64,000 nt of DNA from Myxococcus stipitatus (GTDB lineage Bacteria > Myxococcota > Myxococcia > Myxococcales > Myxococcaceae), in assembly GCF_037414475.1 (NCBI RefSeq), contig NZ_CP147913.1, positions 2,294,001-2,358,000 of the forward strand. Direction: 5' to 3'. Of this stretch, positions 27,970-38,451 are shown in pieces. How positions within the stretch are numbered: the first letter of the stretch is position 1; the number at the start of each line of letters is the position of its first letter. The notes under the pieces were generated by a model, which saw only the letters and a program-made list of their open reading frames with translations, was not told the origin of the DNA and ran no database searches. A program made the position numbers and the translations under genes.

Positions 27970-29008
27970 GCGCGCCGTCGGACTCGCGGACCATCCGCAC
28001 CACCGCGTCCACCCATTCCGGGTGGGCGTTGAGCGAGGGGACGAGCGTCAGCGACTCGCCCCCCGCCTCCACGAACTGCTCGCGGGCGCGCAGCCCCACT
28101 TCCTCGAGCGTCTCCAGGCAGTCGGCGACGAAGGACGGGCACATCACCGCCAGCCGCTTCACGCCCCGCTTCGCCAGCTCCGGCAGCACCAGGTCCGTGT
28201 AGGGCTTCACCCACGGGGTGCGCCCCAGACGGGACTGGAAGGACACGCTCCACCCGTCCGCCTTCAGGCCCAGCCGCTCGGCCAGTCCTCGCGCGGTGGA
28301 GAAGCACTGCGCGCGGTAGCAGTGCTGGTTTGCATCGGTGAGCACGTCACAGCACCCCGCGGACGCGAAGCAGTGCTCGCCCGACGTGTCCGTCTTGCGC
28401 ACGTGCCGTTCCGGCACGCCGTGGAAGCTGAAGAGCACGTGGTCCGAGCGCGTCTCCGCAATCACCGGCCGCGCCACCGACGTGAAGGCCTCCAGGAACG
28501 ACGGGTGGCTGTGGAACGCCGGCACCGCGCGCACGTTGGGCACATCCCAGCCCTCCGTCATCACCTCGTACACCCGCGCCAGCGAGGACGCGGACGACGA
28601 CGTGGCCTCCTGCGGATAGAGGGGCATCACGGTGAAGTCCATCACCCCACGCGCGCGAAGGCTCGCCACCGCGTCGGGGATGGAAGGCGAGCCGTAGCGC
28701 ATGGCGAGCTCCACCTCGTACTCGCCGCCCAGCCGCTCGCGCACCGCGGCCTCCAACTCCCGGCTGTACACCAGCAACGGCGAGCCTTGGGGCATCCACA
28801 CCTTGCGGTACGCCTCCGCGCTCTTGGCGGGGCGGACCGGCAGGATGATGAGGTTGAGCAGGAGCCAGCGCCCCACCGGATGGATGTCCACCACCCGAGG
28901 GTCGCTCAGGAACTCCCGCAGGTAGCGCCGCACCGCCCCGGAGTCCGGCGCGTCCGGCGTCCCCAGGTTCAGAAGGAGCAAGCCCCGCTTCGCGCCTGGA
29001 GTCGTCAT
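27947..29008 (-). CDS. hemH: Ferrochelatase with an internal cysteine cluster
   Basis: A 353-residue enzyme that inserts Fe2+ into protoporphyrin IX as the last step of haem synthesis. GLLLLNLGTPDAPDS is the family start. The catalytic histidine is in LFSFHGVPERH, and the second conserved acidic site is CLETLEEVGLRA. Between them lies a cysteine-rich insert (EHCFASAGCCDVLTDANQHCYRAQC) of the sort that binds a [2Fe-2S] cluster in one class of bacterial ferrochelatases. The start overlaps the apaG stop by one base (TGATG), so the genes are coupled. Confidence 0.94.
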   Translation of the reverse strand: MTTPGAKRGLLLLNLGTPDAPDSGAVRRYLREFLSDPRVVDIHPVGRWLLLNLIILPVRPAKSAEAYRKVWMPQGSPLLVYSRELEAAVRERLGGEYEVELAMRYGSPSIPDAVASLRARGVMDFTVMPLYPQEATSSSASSLARVYEVMTEGWDVPNVRAVPAFHSHPSFLEAFTSVARPVIAETRSDHVLFSFHGVPERHVRKTDTSGEHCFASAGCCDVLTDANQHCYRAQCFSTARGLAERLGLKADGWSVSFQSRLGRTPWVKPYTDLVLPELAKRGVKRLAVMCPSFVADCLETLEEVGLRAREQFVEAGGESLTLVPSLNAHPEWVDAVVRMVRESDGAPTAGASP

Positions 29009-29394
29009 CAGTGCAGGGCGTTGGGCAGGGTGAGGGCGAACTCCGCGATGCGCGCCTCGAAGCTCGTGCCGTCTGGCCGCTCCATCTCGTAGCTGCCGCG
29101 CATGGTGCCGAACGGCGTGCGCAACATCGCCCAGCTCGTGTACTCGAAGCGCTCGCCCGCGGCCAGGCGGGGCTGCCGGCCCACCACGCCCTCGCCCTTC
29201 ACCTCTTCCACCTTCCCGGTGGCGTCGGTGATGAGCCAGTGGCGCGACTTCAGCTGCGCGGGCGCCTCCCCTTCGTTGACGATTTCCACCGTGTACATGA
29301 AGGCGTACTGCCCCGACTCGGGCGAGCTGCGCTCCGGCCAATAGGCCGGCTTCACGGTGATTCGAATCCCGTCAGTGGTGGCGCTGGAAGACAT
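29008..29394 (-). CDS. apaG: ApaG-domain protein
   Basis: A 128-residue single-domain protein with the ApaG immunoglobulin-like fold: GIRITVKPAYWPERSSPE, YAFMYTVEIVNEGEAPAQLKSRHW, TDATGKVEEVKGEGVVGRQP and the C-terminal GTMRGSYEM. ApaG was linked to Co2+/Mg2+ resistance and diadenosine tetraphosphate level in enterobacteria; its biochemical role is unclear. ATG 29394 (MSSSATTDG) was chosen over an upstream in-frame start lacking family similarity. It is directly followed by hemH. Confidence 0.94.
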   Translation of the reverse strand: MSSSATTDGIRITVKPAYWPERSSPESGQYAFMYTVEIVNEGEAPAQLKSRHWLITDATGKVEEVKGEGVVGRQPRLAAGERFEYTSWAMLRTPFGTMRGSYEMERPDGTSFEARIAEFALTLPNALH

Positions 29395-29460
29395 GCCTCC
29401 ACATTTGAAGGCAAGGCCCCCGGGTTGCAAGGAAAACCCCGGCGGGCCGCCGGACGGGGC

Positions 29461-30411
29461 TCAGGTTTTCGCGCTCTCCCGGTCATCGCCCGGCTCCGGC
29501 GCCTTGGGCCAGATGAGCGACGCGACGATGGAGGCCAGCAGGATGCCGCCAATCACCCCCAGCGACAGGCTGATGGGGACGTGGATGTCGAAGTAGGTAA
29601 TCAACATCTTCACGCCCACGAAGGCCAGGATGGCGCTCAGCCCCATCTTCAGCAGGTGGAACTTCTCCATCAGGCTGGCCACCACGAAGAACAGCGAGCG
29701 CAGGCCCAGAATCGCGCACACGTTGGACGTGTAGACGATGAAGGCGTCCTGGCTGATGCCAAGCACCGCGGGGATGGAGTCGAGCGCGAACAGCAGGTCC
29801 GTGGCCTCCACCACCAGGAGCACGATGAACAGCGGCGTCACCTTGCGGCGGTTGTCCTCGGTGATGAAGAAGCGGCTGCCCTCACCCTGCCGCGCCACCG
29901 GCAGCACCCGGCGCGCGAACTTGACGATGCCCTTCTGCTCCGGGTCCATCTCCTCGTCCTTGGAGAAGAGCATCTTCACCGCGGTGAAGACGAGGAAGGC
30001 GCCGAACAGGTAGATGAGCCAGTGGAAGCGCTGCACCAGCGCCGTGCCGGCGACGATGAGCACCGCGCGCATCACGAACGCGCCCAGGATGCCCCAGAAC
30101 AACACCCGGTGCTGGTGCTCGGGCGCCACCCGGAAGTAGCTGAACACCAGCAGGAAGACGAACAGGTTGTCGACGGAGAGCGAGTACTCCACGACATAGG
30201 CCGTCAGCCACTGGAGCGCCGGCGTGCTGCCCGCGAAGTGCCAGATGCCCCCGCAGAACGCCAGGCTGATGGAAATCCACACCAGCGTCCAGATGCCCGC
30301 TTCCTTGGGCGACACCGCGTGGTCCTTGCGGTGGAACAGCCCGAGGTCCACGGCCAGCATCGCCAGCACGAAGAGGTTGAAGCCCACCCAGAGCGCGACT
30401 TGCGTGTTCAC
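29461..30411 (-). CDS. TerC-family membrane protein
   Basis: A 316-residue protein with eight or nine membrane spans. The TerC hallmarks are EYSLSVDNLFVFLLVFSYFRV and EATDLLFALDSIPAVLGIS, with conserved aspartates inside the membrane that are thought to handle metal ions (Alx/MeeF proteins export manganese). GTG 30411 was chosen as the start: AGGA lies 8 bp upstream and it begins NTQVALWVGFNLFV. A second GTG at 30444 would add 11 charged residues. Confidence 0.9.
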   Translation of the reverse strand: MNTQVALWVGFNLFVLAMLAVDLGLFHRKDHAVSPKEAGIWTLVWISISLAFCGGIWHFAGSTPALQWLTAYVVEYSLSVDNLFVFLLVFSYFRVAPEHQHRVLFWGILGAFVMRAVLIVAGTALVQRFHWLIYLFGAFLVFTAVKMLFSKDEEMDPEQKGIVKFARRVLPVARQGEGSRFFITEDNRRKVTPLFIVLLVVEATDLLFALDSIPAVLGISQDAFIVYTSNVCAILGLRSLFFVVASLMEKFHLLKMGLSAILAFVGVKMLITYFDIHVPISLSLGVIGGILLASIVASLIWPKAPEPGDDRESAKT

Positions 30412-30420
30412 GTATGAATC

Positions 30421-30435
30421 CTGTTTCAAAAACAG
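30421..30435. promoter_or_regulatory. Short palindrome before the TerC gene
   Basis: CTGTTT-CAA-AAACAG is a perfect 6-bp inverted repeat directly upstream of the GTG start at 30411, an AT-rich island in a GC-rich region. It could be an operator overlapping the ribosome site or a small leader hairpin. Confidence 0.4.
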
Positions 30436-30487
30436 CCGGCGCACCCTAGCGGCGGCGCGCCCGGGCGTCGACTCTTCCGTGGACCTT

Positions 30488-30520
30488 GGAGCCCCTCGGA
30501 CCTCCGAGGACTCTGGCTCC
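30488..30520 (-). terminator. Hairpin at the end of treY-glgX
   Basis: CCTCGGA (30494-30500) and TCCGAGG (30503-30509) form a tight stem inside an outer pair GGAGCC (30488-30493) and GGCTCC (30515-30520). It lies 11 bp after the glgX stop on the minus strand. A T-run is missing, so this is a probable but not textbook terminator. Confidence 0.45.
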
Positions 30521-30531
30521 CCACCCTCCTC

Positions 30532-32666
<2,135 letters not shown>

Positions 32667-32670
<4 letters not shown>

Positions 32671-35600
32671 CCCGCGCTCCTCTCCAGCAGCACCACCGGG
32701 AACCCCGACAGGAGCGGCGCGAGGGGCAGCACCACGCCACCCACTCCACGCTCGGGCCGCACCTGCCGCCCGGTGAAGACATCGCGGAACATCATGCCCG
32801 CATATGCCTCGGGAAGGTCCAGGAACGTGCCGGCGTACGCCCCCGCCAGGCCCTCCGGTGACTCCAGCGCGGACAGCACATAGCGCGGCGCACACACCAC
32901 CACGCCCGCGTCCTCCCGCTCCCGGGCGAAGGCCACCGCCGTCTGGGCCCGGGCCCCGGACAGCTCCAGCGCCCGGTAGCTCCCGGAGCGGAACAACTCC
33001 GCCAGGCGCAGCCGCAGCCGCAGCACCTGCGACACGACGAAGAGCTTCACGCGGCCATCGTCCATGTCCGCGGCCAACCGCGCGCACAGCCCAGCCCGGT
33101 CCTCCTCCACCCGAGCATCCAGCGCCTCGAGCATCCGCGAGCGCGCCTCGAAGTCCACGGGCCGGCGGTTGTCCGGGTCCACCAGCGACAGGTCCCACAG
33201 CTCGGAGCCCTGATAGGTGTCCGCCACGCCGGGCGAGGCCAGCTTCAGGAGGAGCTGCCCCAGCGCGTTGTGCTGACCCGCGCGCTCCAGCCGCTGCTTG
33301 AAGCTCCGCACCTCCTCCAGGAACGAGGCGCCCTTCTCCGGGTCGAAGCAGGCGTCCACGAAGCGCGCCACGGCTTCGTCGTAGGCGGTGTCGGGGTTGG
33401 TCCACGAGGTGCGGACCTTGGCCTCCTTGATGGCCTTGGCCATGTACTCGCGAATCCGCCGGTGGAAGTCCGCCCGCTCCTCCGAGGACAGCGTCTCCCC
33501 CATGGGCCAGGCCCCCACCAGCGTCTGGAGGAAGAGGTACACGTCGTTCGCGCTGGGCGCGGGCCCCGATGGCAGCGCCACCGCCCACTTCTCCGTCAGG
33601 CGCAGCCAGCGCCGGGCCAGCTTGCGCCAGTCCTCTGGCACCTCCGTCAGCACGTTGATGCGCGCGCGCACGTCCTCGCTGCGCTTGGTGTCGTGGGTGC
33701 TGGAGGTGAGCTGGCTCGACGGCCAACGCTCCGCGCGCTCCTGGTTGCGCAGGTGGAAGGTGTTGGCGCGGACGCCGAAGCGCTCGGGCTCGCCGCCCAC
33801 CTCATTGAGGCTCACCAACCGGTTGTAGATGTAGAAGACGGTGTCCTCCAGGCCCTTGGCCATGACGGGCCCTGTCACCTGTTGGAGCTTCATCGCGAAG
33901 CGCAGCATCACGGCGCGCTCGCGCTCGTCGGACTGCTCCGGATAGCGGCGCAGGAGGATGTCGCGCAGGAAGTCGAAGATGGAGGCGTTGGTGGTGGCGT
34001 TGCGCTCCTTGGCGCGCTGGATGGTCCACTCCACGTACTGCACGTCACGCGCATCCAACCCCGGGCGCCAGCCGTCCACATACGTCCGATACACCGGGAA
34101 CAGCGCGACGAACTCCACCAGCGCGCGCCGCAGCGAGTTGAGCGTGAAGTCGCGCGTGCGGCGGCTCATCTCGGAGATGCGATTGAGCTCGTGCGCCAGC
34201 ACGTTGATTTCGCTGGCCATGGACACACGCATGATGAGGAGCTTCTTCTGGTAGACGAGCTCCGCGAAGTCCCCCGTCTCCCCCGTGAGGCGTGCGTACG
34301 TCTCCGTCAGGTGCGCCTCCGCCGCCGGGTGGACGAACAGGCCGCTCACCGCGTTGGCGAAGCGGTAGCCCGTGGTGCCGTGGACCGCCCAGGCCTCGGG
34401 GATTCGCTCGCGGCCGCCTTGAATCTTCTCCACCACCACGTACAGGGCCTTGCGCAGCGGACTGCCGGGATGCTCCGTCACCTCCGCGCGCCAGCGCTCC
34501 CGGAGCGAGCTCTCCACGCCGGGCCAGCGGGTGTCATCCCCGGCGAGTTCTTGAAGGAAGAGCGCGTGCGCGCGCTCGATGAAGTAGCGCTCCTGCAGGT
34601 CCAGGAAGTACGCGGTGGGGTCGAACAAGCCATCCGGGTGGTCGATGCGCAGCCCGGTGACACAGCCCTCGCGCAGCCACCGGAAGATGAGCGCGTGGGC
34701 CTCCTGGAAGACCTCCGGGTCCTCCACGCGGATGGCCGCCAGGCCGTTGATGTCGAAGAAGCGCCGGTAGTTGATCTCCTCTCCCGCCACGCGCCAGTGC
34801 GCGAGCCGGTAGCTGCACGAGGCCAGCACCGCGTCCAGCAGGTCGAACGAGCGCGGGTTGCCCGGCTCGCCGTTGAAGACGCGCACGTTGTCCTCGACAT
34901 ACGCGGCGACCTCGGGGCTCGAGGCCACCACCGCGGCGAGGCGGCGCTTGATGACCTCCTTCTCGCGGTGGCGCTCGATGACACGGGCGCGCTCCACCTC
35001 GGTGCGCAGCGGCAGGTGCTCAATGGCCGTGAGGATGGAGAGCAGCTCCACCATCGGCTCGGCCTGGGTGCCCAGCCGCGCCTCCAGTCGCTCCAATCCA
35101 TGGCGGAGGATGCGGCCGTACTGCCGGGGCGCCACCGGCAACAGGTGGTCGTAGTAGTGGACGAAGAAGGCGCCCTCGCGAAAGGACAGCTTCAATTCGC
35201 CCCGCTCCAGGACGATGCCGTACTGGTCTCCCAGGATGGGCAGGAGCACCTTGTTGCGCAGCTCCTCCTTCACCGGCGACCAGTCGATGTCGAAGTACTT
35301 CGCGTGGACGGACGAGGGGCCGTTCTCCAGCACGTCGAACCACAGCCGGTTGCCGCGCTCGATGCCCATGTGGTTGGGCACCACGTCCAGCACCTGCCCC
35401 AGTCCGTGCTCGCGCAACGTCGAGCACAGCGCCGCGTGGTCCTCCGCCGAGCCCACCTCCGGGTTGAGGTGCTGGTGGTCCACGCAGTCGTAGCCGTGGG
35501 TGCTGCCCGGCGTGGCCTTGAGATAGGGCGAGGCGTACAAGTCACTCACGCCCAGCCGCGCCAGGAAGGGCACCACCGCGCGCGCTTGCTGGAAGGTGAA

Positions 35601-35771
35601 CCCTTGATGCAGCTGCACCCGGTACGTGGACAGCGGCGTGCGGGGACGTGCCCCCAAGTCCCCCTTCACACGCGTGAACAGGTCCTCGGCCAATGCCTCC
35701 GCGCTCAGCGTGGCCCCTGTTCCCCCTCCCGAGGAGGCGCTCCCCTCTTCTTCCAATCCGTCGAGCAGCAT
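32667..35771 (-). CDS. treY: Malto-oligosyltrehalose synthase TreY
   Basis: A 1034-residue GH13 enzyme that turns the reducing-end alpha-1,4 bond of maltodextrins into the alpha-1,1 bond of trehalose. TYRVQLHQGFTFQQA (about residue 48), YASPYLKATPGSTHGYD, VLDVVPNHMG, LRIDHPDGLFDP and VEKI are family motifs. The length is larger than the usual 700-850 residues, partly from an N-terminal Gly/Ser-rich stretch of about 40 residues. TreZ, which normally releases trehalose in the next step, is not in this window. It forms an operon with glgX. Confidence 0.95.
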
Positions 35772-35910
35772 GAGGACCAGAGGTAGGGCGCCCGAGCGTC
35801 CCGCGCCAGCGTGGCCCCGGGCTTGCGCCCTCTACCCAACGCTCCAAGCGCTCGAAATGCCATGTCCCGCGCGAGCGGCCCGACGAATCTGTCCGCCAGT
35901 CACCGCCCGG

Positions 35911-35950
35911 AAAAAAGCAGAGGGCCCGCCGAGACTTCCGGAGGGCCCTC
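35911..35950 (-). terminator. Terminator of the SWIB gene
   Basis: On the minus strand GAGGGCCC and GGGCCCTC (35943-35950 with 35920-35927) form an 8-bp stem, followed by TGC and six T. It lies 34 bp downstream of the SWIB stop codon. Confidence 0.85.
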
Positions 35951-35984
35951 AAGATGCATCAGCTGGGTGGACCCCAGCGAACGC

Positions 35985-36299
35985 TCAGCTCAGCTGCTTG
36001 TTCACCAGCGAGGTCATCTCGAACATGGTGACGTTCTTCTTGCCACCGAAGATGGGCTTGAGCTTGTCGTCGGCGTTGATCTGCCGCTTGTTCTTCGCAT
36101 CCTGAAGGTTGTTCTTCTTGATGTAAGCCCAGAGCTTCTTGACGACCTCGGTGCGCGGCAGCGGCTTGCTGCCGACAATCTCAGCCAGCGCGGCAGAAGG
36201 AGTCATCTCCTTCATGAACGACGCGTTCGGGGCGCGCTTCTTCGCAGCGGGCTTCTTGGCGGCGGGAGCCTTCTTCGCAGCAGCTTTCTTGGCGGCCAT
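35985..36299 (-). CDS. SWIB/MDM2-domain protein with a lysine/alanine-rich tail
   Basis: A 104-residue protein. Residues 1-25 are a Lys/Ala/Pro tail (AAKKAAAKKAPAAKK) like that of bacterial histone-H1 homologues. Residues about 30-103 form a SWIB domain (PSAALAEIVGSKPLPRTEVV, LWAYIKKNNLQD, INADDKLKPIFG, VTMFEMTSLVNKQL). SWIB occurs in eukaryotic chromatin remodelling complexes and in chlamydial and myxobacterial nucleoid-type proteins. A role in DNA compaction is likely by composition, not proven. ATG 36299 starts the tail. Confidence 0.92.
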   Translation of the reverse strand: MAAKKAAAKKAPAAKKPAAKKRAPNASFMKEMTPSAALAEIVGSKPLPRTEVVKKLWAYIKKNNLQDAKNKRQINADDKLKPIFGGKKNVTMFEMTSLVNKQLS

Positions 36300-36393
36300 T
36301 CGTCTTGAGTCTCCTCCCCTCCGAAGGGGACGTTGTGCGGCCTCGCTTGAGTACAAAGCCAGTGCCGGTGAGGCGTTAGGTAGCACGCCCAAG

Positions 36394-36542
36394 CCCGAAA
36401 AACAGCCCTCTCCTGCGTTTTTCCCTCGGGAAGCGCCCTACGCAACGCGTTTCATGCCCGAGAAACCGGCTCGGGAGCGAGCTTTTCGCTCGGCGGCGCC
36501 CCACCACCTCCCGCGCGCCCCGAGGCCGGAAAATCGGCCTCG
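36394..36542. other. Cluster of four inverted repeats in a 383-bp intergenic gap
   Basis: The gene-free stretch 36300-36682 contains CCCGAAAAAC/GTTTTTC..CGGG (36394-36430), CCCGAG/CTCGGG (36457-36475), GAGCGA/TCGCTC (36475-36491) and CGAGGCCG/CGGCCTCG (36521-36542). The rest shows nothing recognisable. The series could be a structured leader of the ether-lipid operon, a small RNA, or operators. No promoter is convincing. Confidence 0.4.
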
Positions 36543-36682
36543 CAGCCCTCTCTCCCCTCGGACAAGGCCCCCTTCCGGGCACCTCCGGGGGCCTGGAAAC
36601 CCGCCCCGCTCATCGTTCTCCGGCGGAGACTCGTCCCCCTCGGGCGTGGGATTCCCCTTGCGGACCGGGTGTACTTTTTCGG

Positions 36683-37678
36683 ATGAAACGCCCCATGAGA
36701 GCCCTCATCACCGGCGCTGGTGGCTTCCTGGGAGTCTGGCTGGCCCATGCCCTCGTGGCGCGCGGGGACACCGTGACGTGCCTGCTTCGCCCGGGGGGAG
36801 ACGCCTCCGGCCTGTCGGGTCTGGACTACACCCGCGCGGACGGAGACGTGACGGACCCCGCCTCGCTGCGCCCCGCGGTGGAGGGCCAGGACGTCGTCTT
36901 CCACCTCGCGGGGGTTCGCCGCGGCGCGACACGCGAGGACTTCATGCGCGTCAACGCCGAGGGCACCCGCCACCTGTGTGACGCCATGGTGGCCGCGGGC
37001 CACCGCCCCCGGATGCTGCTGGTGGGCTCGCTGGCGGCCATGGGGCCCTCCACCCCCTCCCGCCCGCATGTCGAGGAGGACCCCTTCCAGCCCTACGAGT
37101 GGTACGGCGAGAGCAAGGCGGAGGCGGAGCGCATCGCCTTCTCCTATGGAGACCGGCTGCCGGTGACGGTGTCCCGCCCGCCGCGCATCCTCGGTCCCCG
37201 AGACAGGGAGAACCTCACCTTCTTCCGGCTGGTGAAGAAGGGCCTGCGCCTGGAGCTCGGCGGCGGTCCGCGTCCCCTCACCATGATTGACGTGGAGGAC
37301 GTGGTGGACGTGCTGATCCTCCAGGCAGAGCACCCGCGCGCCGTGGGCGAGGCCTTCTTCTGCGCGGGCCCGGGCGGCAGGACGCTCTCCCTGGAGGGCG
37401 TGCAGGACCTGTGTGCCCAGGCACTGGGGCTCCAGCCCCGCACGGCGCACGTCAGCCCCTGGGTACTGAAGACCTTGGCGTCGGTGGCCGACGGCGTCTC
37501 CCGCGTGTCAGGCCACAAGCTGCCCTTGAACCGGAAGCTGGCAAGGCAACTGCTCGCGCCCGCCTGGACCTGCTCCGGCGCGAAGGCCGAGCGCCTCCTC
37601 GGGTTTCGCCCCCGAAGAGACCTGGAAGACTCCATCCGCCGCAGCGCCCTCTGGTACGTCGAACACGGCTGGCTCTAG
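36683..37678 (+). CDS. NAD-dependent epimerase/dehydratase (extended SDR)
   Basis: A 331-residue enzyme. The NAD(P)-binding motif is ITGAGGFLGVWLA near the N-terminus. VVFHLAGVRRGATRED and a conserved WYGESKAEAE (YxxxK-like; Y-G-E-S-K) give the active site. It belongs to the extended SDRs acting on sugar nucleotides, sterols or lipids. An alternative start is the ATG four codons later. It lies 92 bp upstream of the HAD gene, and its orientation and neighbours suggest it belongs to the lipid operon, but the gap leaves this open. Confidence 0.88.
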   Translation: MKRPMRALITGAGGFLGVWLAHALVARGDTVTCLLRPGGDASGLSGLDYTRADGDVTDPASLRPAVEGQDVVFHLAGVRRGATREDFMRVNAEGTRHLCDAMVAAGHRPRMLLVGSLAAMGPSTPSRPHVEEDPFQPYEWYGESKAEAERIAFSYGDRLPVTVSRPPRILGPRDRENLTFFRLVKKGLRLELGGGPRPLTMIDVEDVVDVLILQAEHPRAVGEAFFCAGPGGRTLSLEGVQDLCAQALGLQPRTAHVSPWVLKTLASVADGVSRVSGHKLPLNRKLARQLLAPAWTCSGAKAERLLGFRPRRDLEDSIRRSALWYVEHGWL

Positions 37679-37770
37679 CCATGCTAGCAGGGGTAGGAGG
37701 GAGTCCTCCCCCGTCCTAGCGTCGTTCGTTGACCTCACCCCCCTTGGAGTGTCAGGAAGCCCGCTGCCAC

Positions 37771-38436
37771 ATGCCCTCGAAAGCCGCATTTTTCGATGTC
37801 GACGGGACGCTCGTGAAGACGAACGTCGTCCACGTCTACGCGTACTACGCGATGAACCGGGGCTCCGTGCTGGGCATCGCGGGGCGGACGCTGAGCACCG
37901 CCCTGAGCATCCCGCTCTTCGGAGCCATGGACACGTTGGACCGCAAGACGTTCAACGAGTTCTTCTACCGCTATTACGCGGGGTTGAGTGAGGACCGGCT
38001 CATCACCATCGCCGAGGACATGTTCGAGGACGTGCTCCAGCCCGCCCTCTTCGAACAGTCCCAGGACCTCATCGACCAGGCGCGTCGCAGCGGGTGCAAG
38101 GTCGTGCTCGTCACCGGCGCGCTGGACTTCACCATGCGCCCTCTCGCCCGGCACCTGGGCGCCGACGACATGATCGCCAACAAGATGCAGTTCGTGGGCG
38201 GCAAGGCGACCGGCAAGGTGATTCCGCCCATCATCGAGGGCGCCAACAAGGCCAACGCCATCCGCGCCTACTGCACCAAGGAGGGCCTGACGCTGGACAA
38301 GTGCCACGGCTACTCCGACAGCGCCTCTGACTACGCCATGCTCGCGGTGGTGGGACGTCCCACCGCGGTGAACCCGGACCTGCGGCTGCGCTCCATCGCG
38401 CGCGCCTACAACTGGCCCATCCTCGACCTCAAGTAA
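37771..38436 (+). CDS. HAD-IB family phosphatase
   Basis: A 221-residue phosphohydrolase of the SerB-like HAD-IB group. The nucleophile motif is AFFDVDGTLVKTN, motif II is VLVTGALD, and the acidic motif III is GYSDSASDYAML. HAD-IB members dephosphorylate small phosphate esters or lysophosphatidic acid. ATG 37771 (MPSKAAFF) starts 9 residues before the nucleophile, as is usual. It is followed after 15 bp by the LarA-like gene in the ether-lipid operon; a lipid phosphate substrate is inferred from that. Confidence 0.9.
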   Translation: MPSKAAFFDVDGTLVKTNVVHVYAYYAMNRGSVLGIAGRTLSTALSIPLFGAMDTLDRKTFNEFFYRYYAGLSEDRLITIAEDMFEDVLQPALFEQSQDLIDQARRSGCKVVLVTGALDFTMRPLARHLGADDMIANKMQFVGGKATGKVIPPIIEGANKANAIRAYCTKEGLTLDKCHGYSDSASDYAMLAVVGRPTAVNPDLRLRSIARAYNWPILDLK

Positions 38437-38451
38437 GTCCCCCTGCCTCCC

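Noticed and set aside
29350..29375. T-loop-like GATTCGAATCC
   Set aside because: It lies within apaG coding sequence, no acceptor or D-arm pairs around it.
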